Source: an uncultured Vibrio sp. (lineage in GTDB: Bacteria; Pseudomonadota; Gammaproteobacteria; Enterobacterales; Vibrionaceae). Taken from it: DNA of 64,000 nt. How positions within the stretch are numbered: the first letter of the stretch is position 1; every line of letters starts with the position of its first letter. The notes under the pieces were generated by a model. The model had not been told where the DNA came from. It did not search any database and was given only the letters and a program-made list of their open reading frames with translations. The DNA is taken from assembly GCF_963675395.1 (NCBI RefSeq), contig NZ_OY776223.1, positions 1,488,001-1,552,000 of the forward strand, in the 5' to 3' direction. Below are positions 18,430 through 29,933 of this stretch, in pieces. Both the position numbers and the translations under genes were made by a program.

Positions 18430-18849
18430 TAATCCCCTGCCTTTTGTACCTTTCACCTAGTGTAGTGCTATCTCAAAAACCGAATCCAGATGCACTGGTT
18501 TATTCTCTCAAACCGAATTCTGCGACTGGCATTGAATCGTGCACTCTGTCGCCACTTCGAGATAGACTATAAACTCTATCTATCTATTCTCAGCCAACAA
18601 TTCAATCTTTGTCGCGATAGCTTGTAAGCGTGATCCCTCTATTGCCTTATTGACCTTAATATCACGTGATCTTTATCGAGAGTTTGAATCGGTCACCACA
18701 ACCTCTTTCTGATCACTTTTTACTAGTATCAGCCCCCCGCTTTGAAAATGACTCATCCGATATGAATAAAAAATCGACTTTGGGGTTGACGCAATTGATG
18801 GAGTGCGGTACTAATTTGTTAACTCAACTTTGTGGAAAGCTTAACAACT
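18430..18849. promoter_or_regulatory. leu operon upstream region
   Basis: The 420 bases between the lipoprotein gene and leuL should contain the leu promoter and the divergent lipoprotein promoter. A 70-codon frame (18666-18878) overlaps the leader peptide in another frame and lacks coding support. No single promoter was assigned. Confidence 0.4.
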
Positions 18850-18912
18850 ATGTCAGCTCATTTTTCTATCCTGCTTAGCCTCCTCCTGATCGTGACCAGT
18901 TCGCGCGGGTAG
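18850..18912 (+). CDS. leuL: leu operon leader peptide LeuL
   Basis: A 20-codon frame encodes MSAHFSILLSLLLIVTSSRG with five leucines in six codons (CTG CTT AGC CTC CTC CTG) just before a terminator and the leuA gene. GTGGAAAG lies upstream. It fits the classical attenuation leader: stalling at Leu codons when leucyl-tRNA is scarce. It is too short for usual gene finders. Confidence 0.88.
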   Translation: MSAHFSILLSLLLIVTSSRG

Positions 18913-18976
18913 GCTGTGGAAGAAAAATAACCACACCAAGTTCTAAGAACCCGCATGCAAGTGCGGGTTTTTTTAT
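18905..18976 (+). promoter_or_regulatory. leu attenuator with alternative antiterminator
   Basis: The terminator is AACCCGCA (18948-18955) with TGCGGGTT (18962-18969), then a T-run to 18974. Its left arm can instead pair with GCGGGT (18905-18910), which overlaps the end of leuL, helped by TGTGG (18915-18919) with CCACA (18931-18935). A ribosome at the leuL stop would cover 18905-18910 and allow termination; one stalled on the Leu codons would leave it free and favour read-through into leuA. Confidence 0.85.
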
Positions 18977-19040
18977 ACCTAAATACCGGAAGTAAACGAT
19001 TAACTCACACAAATGTGTAGAAATCATTAAGGAAGCAAAC

Positions 19041-20588
19041 ATGAACGATCAGGTCATTATATTCGACACCACCTTGCGTGATGGCGAGCAAGCGTTGTCA
19101 GCAAGCTTGACGGTTAAAGAAAAACTGCAAATTGCCTATGCGCTGGAACGGCTGGGCGTTGATGTCATCGAAGCAGGTTTCCCTATCTCTTCTCCGGGTG
19201 ATTTCGAGTCTGTACAGACTATTGCTAAAAACGTTAAAAACAGCCGAATTTGTGCTCTTTCGCGTGCCGTTGCGAAAGACATCGATGCTGCTGCAGAAGC
19301 ATTGAAAGTGGCTGATCAGTTCCGTATTCACACATTTTTGGCGACATCTACGATTCACGTTCAAGACAAGCTACGCCGCAGCTATGACGACGTATTAGAA
19401 ATGGCTGTCAATGCGGTAAAACATGCGCGCAATTATACAGATGATGTCGAGTTCTCTTGTGAAGATGCAGGTCGTACACCAATCGACAACCTATGTCGCA
19501 TGGTTGAAGCCGCTATCAATGCTGGTGCGACAACAGTTAACATTCCTGATACCGTGGGCTATACCGTACCAAGCGAGTTTGGCGGTATTATTGAGACCCT
19601 ATTTAACCGTGTGCCAAACATCGACAAAGCCATCATCTCTGTTCACTGCCATGACGACCTAGGTATGTCAGTTGCTAACTCTATCGCTGCAGTTCAGGCT
19701 GGTGCACGTCAGGTTGAAGGTACGATAAATGGCATCGGCGAACGTGCGGGTAACTGTTCTCTTGAAGAAGTCGCGATGATCATTAAAACGCGTCAAGAGC
19801 TATTGGGCGTAAATACCGGCCTTAAACACGATGAAATCCACCGCACCAGTAAGTTGGTTAGCCAGCTATGTAACATGCCTATCCAGAGCAACAAAGCGAT
19901 TGTCGGTGCAAACGCATTCAGCCACTCTTCTGGTATCCACCAAGATGGCATGCTTAAGAACAAAAATACCTACGAGATCATGACTCCTGAGTCCATTGGC
20001 CTTAAGAACCAAGCGCTTAACTTGACCAGCCGTAGTGGCCGTGCAGCAGTGAAGAGCCACATGGACACCATGGGTTACAAAGAGGACGAGTACAACCTTG
20101 ATGCACTGTACGCTGACTTCTTGAAACTGGCGGACCGTAAAGGTCAGGTATTCGATTACGATCTAGAAGCATTAATGCACTTCTCTAACTTGCGTGAAGA
20201 AGACGACTTCTACAAATTAAACTATTTGAGCGTACAATCAGGCAGCGTGATGGCGACCACCAGCGTTAAGATGCAATGTGGTGATGAAGAAATGTGTGAA
20301 GCGGCAGTCGGTAATGGTCCAGTAGATGCGCTATACCAATGTATCTACCGCGTGACAGGTTACGATATCGTGCTAGACAAATTCGACCTGACTGCAAAAG
20401 GTGAAGGCGAAGATGGCTTAGGTCAGGCAGATATCATCGCAAACTATAAAGGTCGTAAGTACCACGGCACTGGCGTTTCAACGGATATCGTAGAAGCCTC
20501 AGGTCAGGCGCTACTGCACGTAATCAATAGCATTCACCGTGCCGACAAGATCGCAGAAATCAAGCAAAAGAAAATCGCTACTGTTTAA
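19041..20588 (+). CDS. leuA: 2-isopropylmalate synthase LeuA
   Basis: LeuA condenses acetyl-CoA with 2-oxoisovalerate, the first committed step of leucine synthesis. The 515-residue protein has an N-terminal TIM barrel (about 1-270) with [14 protein letters not shown] and the metal-binding [15 protein letters not shown], a linker, and a C-terminal regulatory domain that binds leucine (about 390-515). AAGGAAG precedes the ATG. It is the first structural gene after the leuL attenuator and is followed by leuB, leuC and leuD on the same strand. Confidence 0.98.
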   Translation: MNDQVIIFDTTLRDGEQALSASLTVKEKLQIAYALERLGVDVIEAGFPISSPGDFESVQTIAKNVKNSRICALSRAVAKDIDAAAEALKVADQFRIHTFLATSTIHVQDKLRRSYDDVLEMAVNAVKHARNYTDDVEFSCEDAGRTPIDNLCRMVEAAINAGATTVNIPDTVGYTVPSEFGGIIETLFNRVPNIDKAIISVHCHDDLGMSVANSIAAVQAGARQVEGTINGIGERAGNCSLEEVAMIIKTRQELLGVNTGLKHDEIHRTSKLVSQLCNMPIQSNKAIVGANAFSHSSGIHQDGMLKNKNTYEIMTPESIGLKNQALNLTSRSGRAAVKSHMDTMGYKEDEYNLDALYADFLKLADRKGQVFDYDLEALMHFSNLREEDDFYKLNYLSVQSGSVMATTSVKMQCGDEEMCEAAVGNGPVDALYQCIYRVTGYDIVLDKFDLTAKGEGEDGLGQADIIANYKGRKYHGTGVSTDIVEASGQALLHVINSIHRADKIAEIKQKKIATV

Positions 20589-20658
20589 TCGCTGACGTTG
20601 CTTTCGCGCTCAAAAAAATAACTTCGTTAAAAAATTTAGCTAAAAATTAGAAATTTAA

Positions 20659-21759
<1,101 letters not shown>

Positions 21760-21786
21760 GTCAAAATCAATTGATAATAATTATTC

Positions 21787-21812
21787 GCACCTGATAAGCC
21801 GTTATCAGGTGC
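21787..21812 (+). other. intercistronic hairpin between leuB and leuC
   Basis: GCACCTGATAA (21787-21797) and TTATCAGGTGC (21802-21812) form a perfect 11-pair stem with loop GCCG, 21 bases before the leuC ATG. No T-run follows, so it is more likely an mRNA processing or stability element than a terminator. Confidence 0.6.
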
Positions 21813-21832
21813 AACACACAGGATTAGTGATA

Positions 21833-23233
21833 ATGGGCAAAACACTATACGAAAAAGTCTACGACGCACACGTTGCAGTCGCAGCAGAAGGGGAAAACCC
21901 GATTCTTTATATTGATCGTCACTTGGTACACGAAGTTACCTCTCCACAGGCTTTTGATGGCTTGCGTGAAAAGGGCCGTCAAGTGCGTCAGGTAAGCAAA
22001 ACGTTCGCAACGATGGACCACAACGTTTCGACCACAACCAAAGACATCAATGCTTCCGGCGAGATGGCACGTATCCAGATGGAAACACTATCGAAAAACT
22101 GTGAAGAATTTGGTGTAACCCTTTACGACCTAAACCACAAATACCAAGGTATCGTCCACGTAATGGGCCCTGAGCTAGGCATTACTCTGCCAGGCATGAC
22201 CATTGTTTGTGGTGACTCTCATACTGCTACACACGGTGCTTTCGGCTCGTTAGCTTTTGGTATCGGTACCTCTGAAGTTGAGCACGTTCTAGCGACTCAA
22301 ACGCTAAAGCAAGCACGTGCGAAAACGATGAAAATCGAAGTGAAAGGTAAAGTCGCTCCAGGCATTACCGCAAAAGATATCGTTCTGGCGATCATCGGCA
22401 AAACCACGGCTGCGGGCGGTACTGGCTACGTGGTTGAATTCTGCGGTGAAGCGATTACCGACCTTTCAATGGAAGGCCGTATGACAGTATGTAACATGGC
22501 TATCGAATTGGGCGCGAAAGCGGGTCTGATTGCACCGGATGAAACCACGTTCGAATACATCAAAGGCCGTAAATTCTCACCTCAAGGTGCAGATTTTGAC
22601 GCGGCGGTTGAATACTGGAAAACACTAAAAACTGACGATGATGCTGAATTTGATGCCGTAGTAACGCTAAACGCGGCGGACATCAAACCACAAGTAACTT
22701 GGGGCACAAACCCAGGTCAGGTTATCGCGGTTGACCAACCGATTCCTTCACCAGAAAGTTTTTCAGACCCAGTGGAAAAAGCATCGGCAGCAAAAGCGCT
22801 GGCTTACATGGGACTAGAAGCCGGCAAATCACTGTCAGACTACCCAGTTGATAAAGTGTTTGTTGGTTCTTGTACTAACTCACGTATTGAAGACATGCGC
22901 GCAGCAGCAGAAGTGGCTAAAGGCCGCAAAGTCGCGTCACACGTTCAGGCATTGATTGTCCCTGGTTCAGAGCAAGTGAAGGCACAAGCGGAAGCAGAAG
23001 GCTTGGATGTCATCTTTAAAGAAGCGGGCTTTGAATGGCGTCTTCCGGGCTGCTCTATGTGTCTGGCGATGAACAACGACCGCTTAGGTCCTCAGGAGCG
23101 TTGTGCATCGACTTCAAACCGTAACTTTGAAGGTCGTCAAGGCCGTGATGGTCGTACCCACTTGGTTAGTCCTGCAATGGCGGCGGCGGCGGCTATCGCT
23201 GGTCACTTTGTTGATATTCGTGAACTAGATTAA
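21833..23233 (+). CDS. leuC: isopropylmalate isomerase large subunit LeuC
   Basis: LeuC with LeuD isomerises 2-isopropylmalate to 3-isopropylmalate. The 466-residue aconitase-type subunit contains the iron-sulfur cysteines in [14 protein letters not shown] and [10 protein letters not shown], and the active-site segments [14 protein letters not shown] and [15 protein letters not shown]. The ATG at 21833 ([13 protein letters not shown]) matches the family N-terminus; an upstream non-ATG start would add eight residues that overlap a hairpin. It is followed 11 bases later by leuD. Confidence 0.98.
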   Translation: MGKTLYEKVYDAHVAVAAEGENPILYIDRHLVHEVTSPQAFDGLREKGRQVRQVSKTFATMDHNVSTTTKDINASGEMARIQMETLSKNCEEFGVTLYDLNHKYQGIVHVMGPELGITLPGMTIVCGDSHTATHGAFGSLAFGIGTSEVEHVLATQTLKQARAKTMKIEVKGKVAPGITAKDIVLAIIGKTTAAGGTGYVVEFCGEAITDLSMEGRMTVCNMAIELGAKAGLIAPDETTFEYIKGRKFSPQGADFDAAVEYWKTLKTDDDAEFDAVVTLNAADIKPQVTWGTNPGQVIAVDQPIPSPESFSDPVEKASAAKALAYMGLEAGKSLSDYPVDKVFVGSCTNSRIEDMRAAAEVAKGRKVASHVQALIVPGSEQVKAQAEAEGLDVIFKEAGFEWRLPGCSMCLAMNNDRLGPQERCASTSNRNFEGRQGRDGRTHLVSPAMAAAAAIAGHFVDIRELD

Positions 23234-23244
23234 GGAAAGAACAG

Positions 23245-23847
23245 ATGTCAGGTTTTAAACAACACAAAGGCTTAGTTGTTCCTCTAGATGCAGCGAACGT
23301 TGATACTGATGCCATCATACCAAAGCAGTTCCTACAAAAGGTGTCTCGCCTGGGTTTCGGTAAACACCTATTCCATGACTGGCGCTTCCTTGATGATGCT
23401 GGTGAGCAGCCAAATCCTGAGTTTGTGATGAACGCACCACGTTACCAAGGTGCATCCATCCTACTTGCACGTGAAAACTTCGGTTGTGGCTCTTCGCGTG
23501 AGCACGCACCTTGGGCGTTAGCCGATTACGGCATTAAAGCGATGATCGCACCAAGCTTTGCAGATATCTTCTATGGCAACTCTATCAACAACCAAATGGT
23601 GCCAGTGCGTCTGACGGAGCAAGAAGTCGATGAGCTGTTCCAATACGTTGAAGCCAATGAAGGTGCGCAGATTGAAGTGGATCTGGAAGCGAACAAAGTA
23701 CGTGCCAATGGCAAAGAGTACGATTTCGAAATCGATGAGTTCCGCCGTCACTGCTTGTTAAATGGTCTGGACAACATCGGCTTGACGCTACAGCACGAAG
23801 ATAAAATTGCGGAATACGAAGCGAAGATTCCAACCTTCCTACGCTAA
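23245..23847 (+). CDS. leuD: isopropylmalate isomerase small subunit LeuD
   Basis: The 200-residue small subunit of isopropylmalate isomerase supplies part of the substrate site. Its swivelling-domain motifs [31 protein letters not shown] and [12 protein letters not shown] are complete. TAAGGAAAG precedes the ATG, and the gene lies 11 bases after leuC. It ends the leu operon before a clear terminator. Confidence 0.98.
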   Translation: MSGFKQHKGLVVPLDAANVDTDAIIPKQFLQKVSRLGFGKHLFHDWRFLDDAGEQPNPEFVMNAPRYQGASILLARENFGCGSSREHAPWALADYGIKAMIAPSFADIFYGNSINNQMVPVRLTEQEVDELFQYVEANEGAQIEVDLEANKVRANGKEYDFEIDEFRRHCLLNGLDNIGLTLQHEDKIAEYEAKIPTFLR

Positions 23848-23866
23848 GGCTCTTTAGTCGACAAGC

Positions 23867-23897
23867 AAAAGGCTGACCATTGTCAGCCTTTTTCATT
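23867..23897 (+). terminator. terminator of leuABCD
   Basis: AAAGGCTGAC (23868-23877) and GTCAGCCTTT (23882-23891) form a ten-pair stem followed by TTCATTTTT. It lies 20 bases past leuD. Confidence 0.85.
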
Positions 23898-23975
23898 TTT
23901 ACTCGTCGATAAAAGGAAGCAAACCAGCACTAATCCGGTCTACACTAACTACAAACTTAAACCGACGGACTCGCT

Positions 23976-24758
23976 ATGATGCGTTTTTTATTGCTCCTTT
24001 GCGCCCTATTTTCTTTTTCCGTTTTCTCCGCTCCCAAAGCCGATCTATGGCCCTACTGGAACCACTCCAATGAGGCAAGCCAAACCCAAATCGCTCATCA
24101 AGAGTGGCAACAATTACTCGACCGATATCTTGTCACTCAGGGGGAAAATACACTTTTTAGTTACAGCAAGGTGTCAGCTACAGATAAGATCAAGCTGAAA
24201 CAATACATTCAGCGCCTGACCAAACTCGATCCTTTGCAATACCGCAAAGCCGAGCAATACGCTTATTGGGTCAACCTGTACAACGCCATCACGGTGGATC
24301 TGATATTGGATAGTTACCCGATAAAGTCGATCACTAAGTTAGGCGGGCTGTTTAGTTTTGGGCCGTGGGATGAAGACGTTATCACCATTAATAATCAAAA
24401 CTTAACTCTGAATGATATTGAGCATCGAATTCTTCGCCCCATCTGGCAAGATCCAAGAACACATTATGCGGTCAACTGTGCAAGCCTGGGCTGTCCGAAC
24501 TTGCAAACTCAGGCGTTTACCGCTGACAACACACAAAGCTTGTTAGACAGCGCTGCAAAGACCTTTATTAACAGTAAAAAAGGTGTTGTTATCGAAGGCA
24601 ATACAGCGCGAATTTCTTCAATTTATGATTGGTTTGCGGTGGATTTTGGTGGTGAGAAGAACGTGTTTAATCACATCAGGCAATACGCACCTCAGTACAA
24701 TCGCTTTTCCGGTAGAATTAAATACGACTACGATTGGAGTTTGAATCAAGCTAACTGA
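23976..24758 (+). CDS. DUF547 exported protein
   Basis: A 260-residue exported protein with a signal peptide (MMRFLLLLCALFSFSVFSA, cleavage near residue 19) and a DUF547 domain over most of the rest, recognised by YAYWVNLYNAITVDLIL, FGPWDEDVITINN, LNDIEHRILRP and HYAVNCASLGCPNL. The two cysteines in NCASLGCP are conserved in the family, which has been suggested to be related to transglutaminase-like or vitamin-K-carboxylase-associated proteins; its activity is unproven. It stands alone, after leuD and before an intergenic repeat. Confidence 0.85.
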   Translation: MMRFLLLLCALFSFSVFSAPKADLWPYWNHSNEASQTQIAHQEWQQLLDRYLVTQGENTLFSYSKVSATDKIKLKQYIQRLTKLDPLQYRKAEQYAYWVNLYNAITVDLILDSYPIKSITKLGGLFSFGPWDEDVITINNQNLTLNDIEHRILRPIWQDPRTHYAVNCASLGCPNLQTQAFTADNTQSLLDSAAKTFINSKKGVVIEGNTARISSIYDWFAVDFGGEKNVFNHIRQYAPQYNRFSGRIKYDYDWSLNQAN

Positions 24759-25077
24759 TTTTAGTGAGTAGGTAGTTTGAACAGCTTTGGGTCACAAGTA
24801 ACCCAAAAGCTCAAAAAGGGCACTGGATGAAGGCCCGTCACTTAACAGCAAGCAGAATACTTCAGTTAACTGTCATCCTGAACCGCGACGAAGGAGCGTG
24901 ATTCAGGATCTTCTATCCGAGTACTTTGTTATCGAAGGTATTTCTCTCTACTCTCAGCGCGTTGATACTAGATTCCTAGTCTCGCTAAGGCTCGCTGGAA
25001 TGACCTGCTTGGAATCCTTAAGTGACTGGCACTACACTGAGTGCCTTTTGATGTTCATCTTTGATAGAAAAACGAGA
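24759..25077. other. intergenic region with stem-loop and 134-bp repeat
   Basis: The left part holds a stem-loop, TTTGGGT (24786-24792) with ACCCAAA (24801-24807) extended by AGC/GCT, which may end the DUF547 transcript. The right part is repeat copy A. A 164-codon + strand frame (24898-25392) runs through the repeat and antisense to djlA and is not a gene. Confidence 0.6.
24872..25005 (+). repeat. 134-bp intergenic repeat, copy A
   Basis: This segment recurs in inverted orientation at 33071-33204: 117 of 134 positions match (17 substitutions, no gaps). It begins GTCATCCTGAA and ends GGAATGACC, so the ends are imperfect inverted repeats (GTCATCC versus GGTCATTCC). The left half folds as ATCCTGAA with TTCAGGAT, the right half as ATTCC with GGAAT. 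It has no coding capacity and looks like a MITE-like or REP/BIME-like element. Confidence 0.9.
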
Positions 25078-25926
25078 TTACTTAAAGCCTTTTACTTTCT
25101 TAATCAGATCATAAGCATTTTGAATTTCTTGCGATTTTTCTTTGGCCACGTTCATCATTTCTGGCGGCAGGCCTTTTGCCATCAGTTTGTCAGGGTGATG
25201 CTCGTTCATCAGTTTACGGTAAGCACGTTTCACCGTTTTACTGTCTGCATCCGCCGCAACATCAAGGATTTTATATGCATCTGCCAACTGGTCTGCTTGA
25301 GACGCTTGCTGCCACCCCGCACCAGACGATTGGTACTGACCGTGAAAACCACCCTGATGTTGGAAGCGGTATGCCGCTTCTTGCATCTGTAGACGACGCT
25401 CTAGCTGTTCAGAAGAAAACCCTAAGGCGCGAGCAATTTTGTGCAGTACATTGCGTTCACTTGGGTGAATCTCGCCATCCGCAAAGGCGGCTGAAATTTG
25501 CAATTCCAAGAAAAATTGCAGGAGATCGAAACGACCAGCTGTGGATATTTTAACCCTAACTAACACCTCTTCCAGCGGGAAATCACTTTCCTTACCTTCA
25601 CGAAATGCATCTTGTGCCGCGCGGCGCTGTTCACCATGCAGATTCATGCGATCCATCATCGCTGACGCAAGTTGAATCTCTTCTCTCGTGACCTGACCTT
25701 TCGATTTTGCCACATGTCCCATCACAGCAAAGGCTGCTTTAAAAAACTCTTCCTGACGTTGTGCCTGACTAGGCCCTTTACCGAACCCGCTCGTCGAGAA
25801 CCCAGCCTGACTCAAACGGCGTGCTTTATCAAACTGATGACCAACAAATAAGCCAAATAGCAAGCCAAGAGGCCCACCAAGTAACAAGCCAAAAAAGGCA
25901 CCTAATATTTTGCCCCAAATATGCAT
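25078..25926 (-). CDS. djlA: membrane-anchored co-chaperone DjlA
   Basis: DjlA is an inner-membrane DnaJ-like protein that stimulates DnaK and is tied to envelope stress signalling. The 282-residue protein has an N-terminal glycine-rich transmembrane segment (GAFFGLLLGGPLGLLFGLFV, about 9-28), a central TerB-like domain (about 60-180), a Gln-rich linker and a C-terminal J domain (about 218-282) with the HPD triad in NEHHPDKLM. The gene is divergent from lptD, its usual neighbour, and ends just beside a 134-bp repeat. Confidence 0.96.
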   Translation of the reverse strand: MHIWGKILGAFFGLLLGGPLGLLFGLFVGHQFDKARRLSQAGFSTSGFGKGPSQAQRQEEFFKAAFAVMGHVAKSKGQVTREEIQLASAMMDRMNLHGEQRRAAQDAFREGKESDFPLEEVLVRVKISTAGRFDLLQFFLELQISAAFADGEIHPSERNVLHKIARALGFSSEQLERRLQMQEAAYRFQHQGGFHGQYQSSGAGWQQASQADQLADAYKILDVAADADSKTVKRAYRKLMNEHHPDKLMAKGLPPEMMNVAKEKSQEIQNAYDLIKKVKGFK

Positions 25927-26244
25927 TATGTGTTCTCTATCAATGAATTTTTATCGACGAAAGCGGTCTTATAGTGCCGTATGCAACGATTTCCTTTATG
26001 ATAATGGAATTAGTTTTATTTCGGCTAGGCCATTTCGCCAGCTTATCTTTGCAGCTACTTTATCTCGATTATGCCACAGCAAGTCAATGAGCCGGGTCAT
26101 ATACGACGATAGTAGTTGATTCATTTGGCTATTACGCTAGGGTACAACAAGCCCTATAGCCATCGAGTAATATCAATCAGCGTAAGTAAGTGATCGGTTA
26201 TTTACTACGATTGGTATAACAGTGACACAGGAAAGTTCGATTCA
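25927..26244. promoter_or_regulatory. djlA-lptD divergent promoter region
   Basis: This 318-base gap separates divergent genes and must contain both promoters. I looked for a sigma-E-type GGAACTT/TCAAA pair for lptD and found none convincing. No gene is seen. Confidence 0.4.
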
Positions 26245-28590
26245 ATGCAACATTTTTCCCGCACATTTTTAGCGGCCTCTATCAGCACCGCCTTGTTTGT
26301 ACCTACCACTCAAGCTGACGCGAATATCCATGATAGTGTGCAGGAAATGCCCACCACAGATCAATGTTTGGTCGAAACGAGTGGTGAGCAGGACGCTTTA
26401 AATGCACCCGTAGTAGTCGAAGCTGACAGACTGCAAGCCATTAGTGGCGATAAAGCACAGTACTCTGGTAACGTCCAAGTCACGCAAGGTCAAAAGAAAA
26501 TTACCGCAGATAGCGTAACGCTGCACCAACAAGACAACGTCGTGGTTGCTGAAGGTAACGTCACCTTCAATGATGGTCAGGTCGAAGCTCGCTCGGATCG
26601 CGTGACCAGCGATATTGATCAAGACACTTTCTCACTTGAGAACACGGACTACCACTTTATTTGTCAACAAGGACGAGGCACGGCGGCATATATTGCACGT
26701 ACTGGTCAGTCGATTTATGAATTAGAAGATGGCTCTATTACGTCCTGTCCTCAGGGCGACAACTCATGGCGTCTGGTTGCGTCCGGTATCGATGTCGATC
26801 AGGATGAAGAAACAGCAACACTGCATCATCCTCGCTTTGAAGTGTTAGATGTTCCTATCTTCTATGTACCTTACCTGACAATGCCTATTGGCAACACACG
26901 TAAATCGGGCCTGCTTTTCCCTTCTTTATCGTATGGCTCTAGCGATGGTGTGGAAGTAGAGGTGCCATTTTACTGGAACATTGCCCCTCAATACGATATG
27001 ACCTTGACTACGCTCTACATGCAGCAACGTGGGACCAAATTCGACTCGGATTTCCGCTATCTCACCGATGGTTGGGGAGAAGGTGAAATCAAAGGCGAAT
27101 ACCTAGGCTCAGATAGAAAGTATGCCGATGAGACGCGCTGGGGTTACCAGTTTAAGCATGAAGGTATTATCGACAAACACTGGGTCGTGGATATCGATTA
27201 CTCAGAAGTGAGTGATATAGACTACTTCCTGGATCTCGACTCTGATATTGGTAACCGTGAAGATGGCCAGTTGATGCAGGAAGGCGAAGTCCAATACCGC
27301 TCAGATTTCTGGGACGCCTCGTTGACCGTTCGCGACTTCCAAATCCTGTTGCAAGAAGAAAACAAACCTTACCGTCTATTGCCTCAGTTGGCAGTAAACT
27401 ACTACACGCCAGTGTGGGGAAACTACCTCAACTTTGATGTTAAAAGCCAACTTAGCCGCTTTGACACCAGTGACAACGCCAAGCCCGATGCCACTCGTTT
27501 TCATATTGAGCCAGGCTTCACAATGCCGCTGTCTAACTCATGGTCGTCTTGGACTACGGAAGCTCGCGTACTGGCCACATACTACTCTCAAGACTTAAAT
27601 GATCTGACCGACTCAGATCTCGAACTTCAGCTGGATGAAAAAGTATCTCGTGTGATTCCAGAGTTCCGCAGTAACGCGCAGATTTATCTTGAACGTGATA
27701 CCAGTTGGATCGAAGGTTACACCCAAACGCTGGAACCGCAGATTCAGTACTTGTACGTGCCAAAAGAAGATCAAACCAATATCTACAACTACGACACAAC
27801 GTTGCTGCAAACCGATTATTACGGTCTGTTCCGCAGCCGCAAATACAGTAGTATCGATAAGATCGCATCCGCAAACCAGCTTAGCTATGGTGCGAGTACA
27901 CGTTTCTTTGATGACGATTATAAAGAACGTCTCAATATTTCATTCGGTCAAATCTATTACTTTGATAAAAAAACCAAACTCAGCAACGGCCCAACCGACC
28001 CTGATGACACGACAAATTACTCGTCATGGGCCATTGAAGCAGACTTCAACTATAACGATTACTTGTTCTATCATGGCGGTGTTCAATACGACATCGACTT
28101 AGGCTCAATGCAACTTGCGAACAGCACGTTAGAGTACCAGTTTGATGGTGGCTTTATTCAAAGTAACTACCGTTATGTCACTCGCGAATACATTGAAGAT
28201 ACGATCATTCTCGAAAATCTGGACACCATTACTCGGGAAGGCATTTCTCAAGCTGGTATTGTTGCCGCTTACGAATTTAACCGAAATTGGTCAGCCAGTG
28301 GTCAGTACTACTATGACCTAAATGAAAATAACGACTTAGAATGGCTCGCAGGCCTACGTTACCAATCTGATTGTTGGTATATCGGTTTAACCTACTCTAA
28401 CCAGCTGTTAGGCTGGGAAGACCAAGTTATCGGCGGCTCCGGAGCATCAGCAGAATACGAGAGCAACTTCAGTGTTAGCGTAGGTATCCAAGGTTTTGCT
28501 ACCAACCAAACCAATGGTACTGCAGCCAAAGAATTGGAAGGTTCAGATAACACAATCAAATATGGTCGCCCATTCTATCTGAACAATTAA
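26245..28590 (+). CDS. lptD: LPS-assembly outer-membrane protein LptD
   Basis: LptD with LptE inserts lipopolysaccharide into the outer leaflet. The 781-residue precursor has a signal peptide (about 1-24), an LptA/OstA-like periplasmic domain (about 50-180, [20 protein letters not shown]) and a C-terminal 26-strand barrel region rich in aromatic residues. [18 protein letters not shown] is the typical domain junction. Only four cysteines are present: 41, 140, 168 and 710. E. coli has 31, 173 and the adjacent pair 724-725, so one barrel Cys is replaced (SDCWY instead of SSCCY) and an extra N-domain Cys140 is present. It is followed by surA. Confidence 0.97.
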   Translation: MQHFSRTFLAASISTALFVPTTQADANIHDSVQEMPTTDQCLVETSGEQDALNAPVVVEADRLQAISGDKAQYSGNVQVTQGQKKITADSVTLHQQDNVVVAEGNVTFNDGQVEARSDRVTSDIDQDTFSLENTDYHFICQQGRGTAAYIARTGQSIYELEDGSITSCPQGDNSWRLVASGIDVDQDEETATLHHPRFEVLDVPIFYVPYLTMPIGNTRKSGLLFPSLSYGSSDGVEVEVPFYWNIAPQYDMTLTTLYMQQRGTKFDSDFRYLTDGWGEGEIKGEYLGSDRKYADETRWGYQFKHEGIIDKHWVVDIDYSEVSDIDYFLDLDSDIGNREDGQLMQEGEVQYRSDFWDASLTVRDFQILLQEENKPYRLLPQLAVNYYTPVWGNYLNFDVKSQLSRFDTSDNAKPDATRFHIEPGFTMPLSNSWSSWTTEARVLATYYSQDLNDLTDSDLELQLDEKVSRVIPEFRSNAQIYLERDTSWIEGYTQTLEPQIQYLYVPKEDQTNIYNYDTTLLQTDYYGLFRSRKYSSIDKIASANQLSYGASTRFFDDDYKERLNISFGQIYYFDKKTKLSNGPTDPDDTTNYSSWAIEADFNYNDYLFYHGGVQYDIDLGSMQLANSTLEYQFDGGFIQSNYRYVTREYIEDTIILENLDTITREGISQAGIVAAYEFNRNWSASGQYYYDLNENNDLEWLAGLRYQSDCWYIGLTYSNQLLGWEDQVIGGSGASAEYESNFSVSVGIQGFATNQTNGTAAKELEGSDNTIKYGRPFYLNN

Positions 28591-28598
28591 TCGAATTA

Positions 28599-28623
28599 AG
28601 CGTCTTAGAGTAAATAAGACGCT
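28599..28623 (+). other. intercistronic hairpin between lptD and surA
   Basis: AGCGTCTTA (28599-28607) and TAAGACGCT (28615-28623) form a nine-pair stem with loop GAGTAAA, 26 bases before surA. No T-run follows, so it probably does not terminate. Confidence 0.5.
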
Positions 28624-28649
28624 AATTAAAAATACTGACGGAATGTTAA

Positions 28650-29933
28650 ATGAAAATTTGGAAATCAATCTTATTTACGACCCTACTCTCTTGTGGAGCG
28701 GTTGCAGCACCAGTAGAGCTCGATAAGGTTGCTGTTATTGTGAATGACGGTGTCATTCTACAAAGTGATATCGACACAGCGTTAAAAACGCTACAAGCCA
28801 ATGCTCGCCAAAGTGGAAAAAGCTTGCCTTCTGCCCAGGTGTTGCATGATCAGGTCGTTGAAAAACTGATTCTTGATACGCTTCAAGGCCAAGAAGCGGA
28901 GCGTATCGGCGTTCGTATCGACGATAGCCGCCTTAACCAGGCAATTGCAGAGATTGCACGCAACAACAATCAAAGTGTCGAGCAACTGACTGCATCGATT
29001 GCAAGCGAAGGGCTAAGTTACACAGAATTCCGCGAGCAAATCCGCAGGGAAATTGCAGCGTCAGAAGCACGTAACGCGCTTGTCCGTCGTCGTATTAATA
29101 TTCTGCCAGCAGAAGTCGACAGCCTTTCAAGTCAGTTGTCACAAGAAACCAACGCCACGGTCCAATACAAAATTAGCCATATTCAACTGCGCTTCTCCGA
29201 TGATAAAGACAAATCAGAAGTAGAAGCACAAGCGAAAGCGCTGGCCAAAAAACTCAATGACGGTGCGGATTTCACTGAAATGGCTTACACCTATTCTAAA
29301 GGACCCAAAGCACTACAAGGCGGTGACTGGGGCTGGATGCGTAAAGAAGAAATGCCGACCATCTTTGCCGACCAAATAAACATGCAGAACAAGGGCAGCA
29401 TCATAGGTCCATTCCGCAGTGGCGTTGGTTTCCACATTCTGAAAATCGATGATGTACAAGGCCTGGAAACCGTCGCGGTAACGGAAGTGAACGCTCGCCA
29501 CATTCTAATCAAACCAACGGTTATCCTGAGTGATGAAGGCGCTCAAAAGCAGTTGAATGAATACGTTCGTCGCATTAAAGCTGGCGAAGCAACGTTTGCT
29601 CAGTTAGCTTCTCAATACAGCCAAGATCCAGGCTCTGCTGCTCAAAACGGTGAACTTGGTTACCAAACTCCGGACCTTTACGTGCCAGAATTTAAGCATC
29701 AGGTAGAAACCCTACCCGTTGGTTCGATCAGTAAACCATTCAAGACCGTTCATGGCTGGCATATTGTAGAGGTAATGGATCGCCGTCAGGTTGATCGTAC
29801 GGACTCGGCAATGAAGAATAAAGCTTACCGTATTCTATTTAACCGTAAATTTAATGAAGAAGCAGGCGCATGGATGCAAGAACTTCGTGCAAGTGCGTTT
29901 GTTGAAATCGTGGATGACAGCAATGACAACTGA
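28650..29933 (+). CDS. surA: periplasmic chaperone / peptidyl-prolyl isomerase SurA
   Basis: SurA escorts unfolded outer-membrane proteins, including LptD, across the periplasm. The 427-residue precursor has a 20-residue signal peptide ending GAVAA, an N-terminal chaperone domain (about 21-165), two parvulin PpiC domains (about 170-270, [10 protein letters not shown], and about 280-380, [10 protein letters not shown] with [15 protein letters not shown]), and a C-terminal helix. It lies 59 bases after lptD and its last 11 bases overlap the pdxA start, giving the conserved lptD-surA-pdxA-rsmA-apaGH series. Confidence 0.98.
   Translation: MKIWKSILFTTLLSCGAVAAPVELDKVAVIVNDGVILQSDIDTALKTLQANARQSGKSLPSAQVLHDQVVEKLILDTLQGQEAERIGVRIDDSRLNQAIAEIARNNNQSVEQLTASIASEGLSYTEFREQIRREIAASEARNALVRRRINILPAEVDSLSSQLSQETNATVQYKISHIQLRFSDDKDKSEVEAQAKALAKKLNDGADFTEMAYTYSKGPKALQGGDWGWMRKEEMPTIFADQINMQNKGSIIGPFRSGVGFHILKIDDVQGLETVAVTEVNARHILIKPTVILSDEGAQKQLNEYVRRIKAGEATFAQLASQYSQDPGSAAQNGELGYQTPDLYVPEFKHQVETLPVGSISKPFKTVHGWHIVEVMDRRQVDRTDSAMKNKAYRILFNRKFNEEAGAWMQELRASAFVEIVDDSNDN

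Noticed and set aside
18666..18878. 70-codon frame upstream of leuA
   Set aside because: It overlaps the true leader peptide in another frame and has no ribosome site or family resemblance.
24872..25005. ERIC element as identity of the 134-bp repeat
   Set aside because: Length is close to ERIC, but I see none of the ERIC core sequence I know; ends are GTCAT-type instead.
24898..25392. 164-codon + strand frame
   Set aside because: It starts in the 134-bp repeat and continues antisense to djlA; the composition follows the djlA codons.
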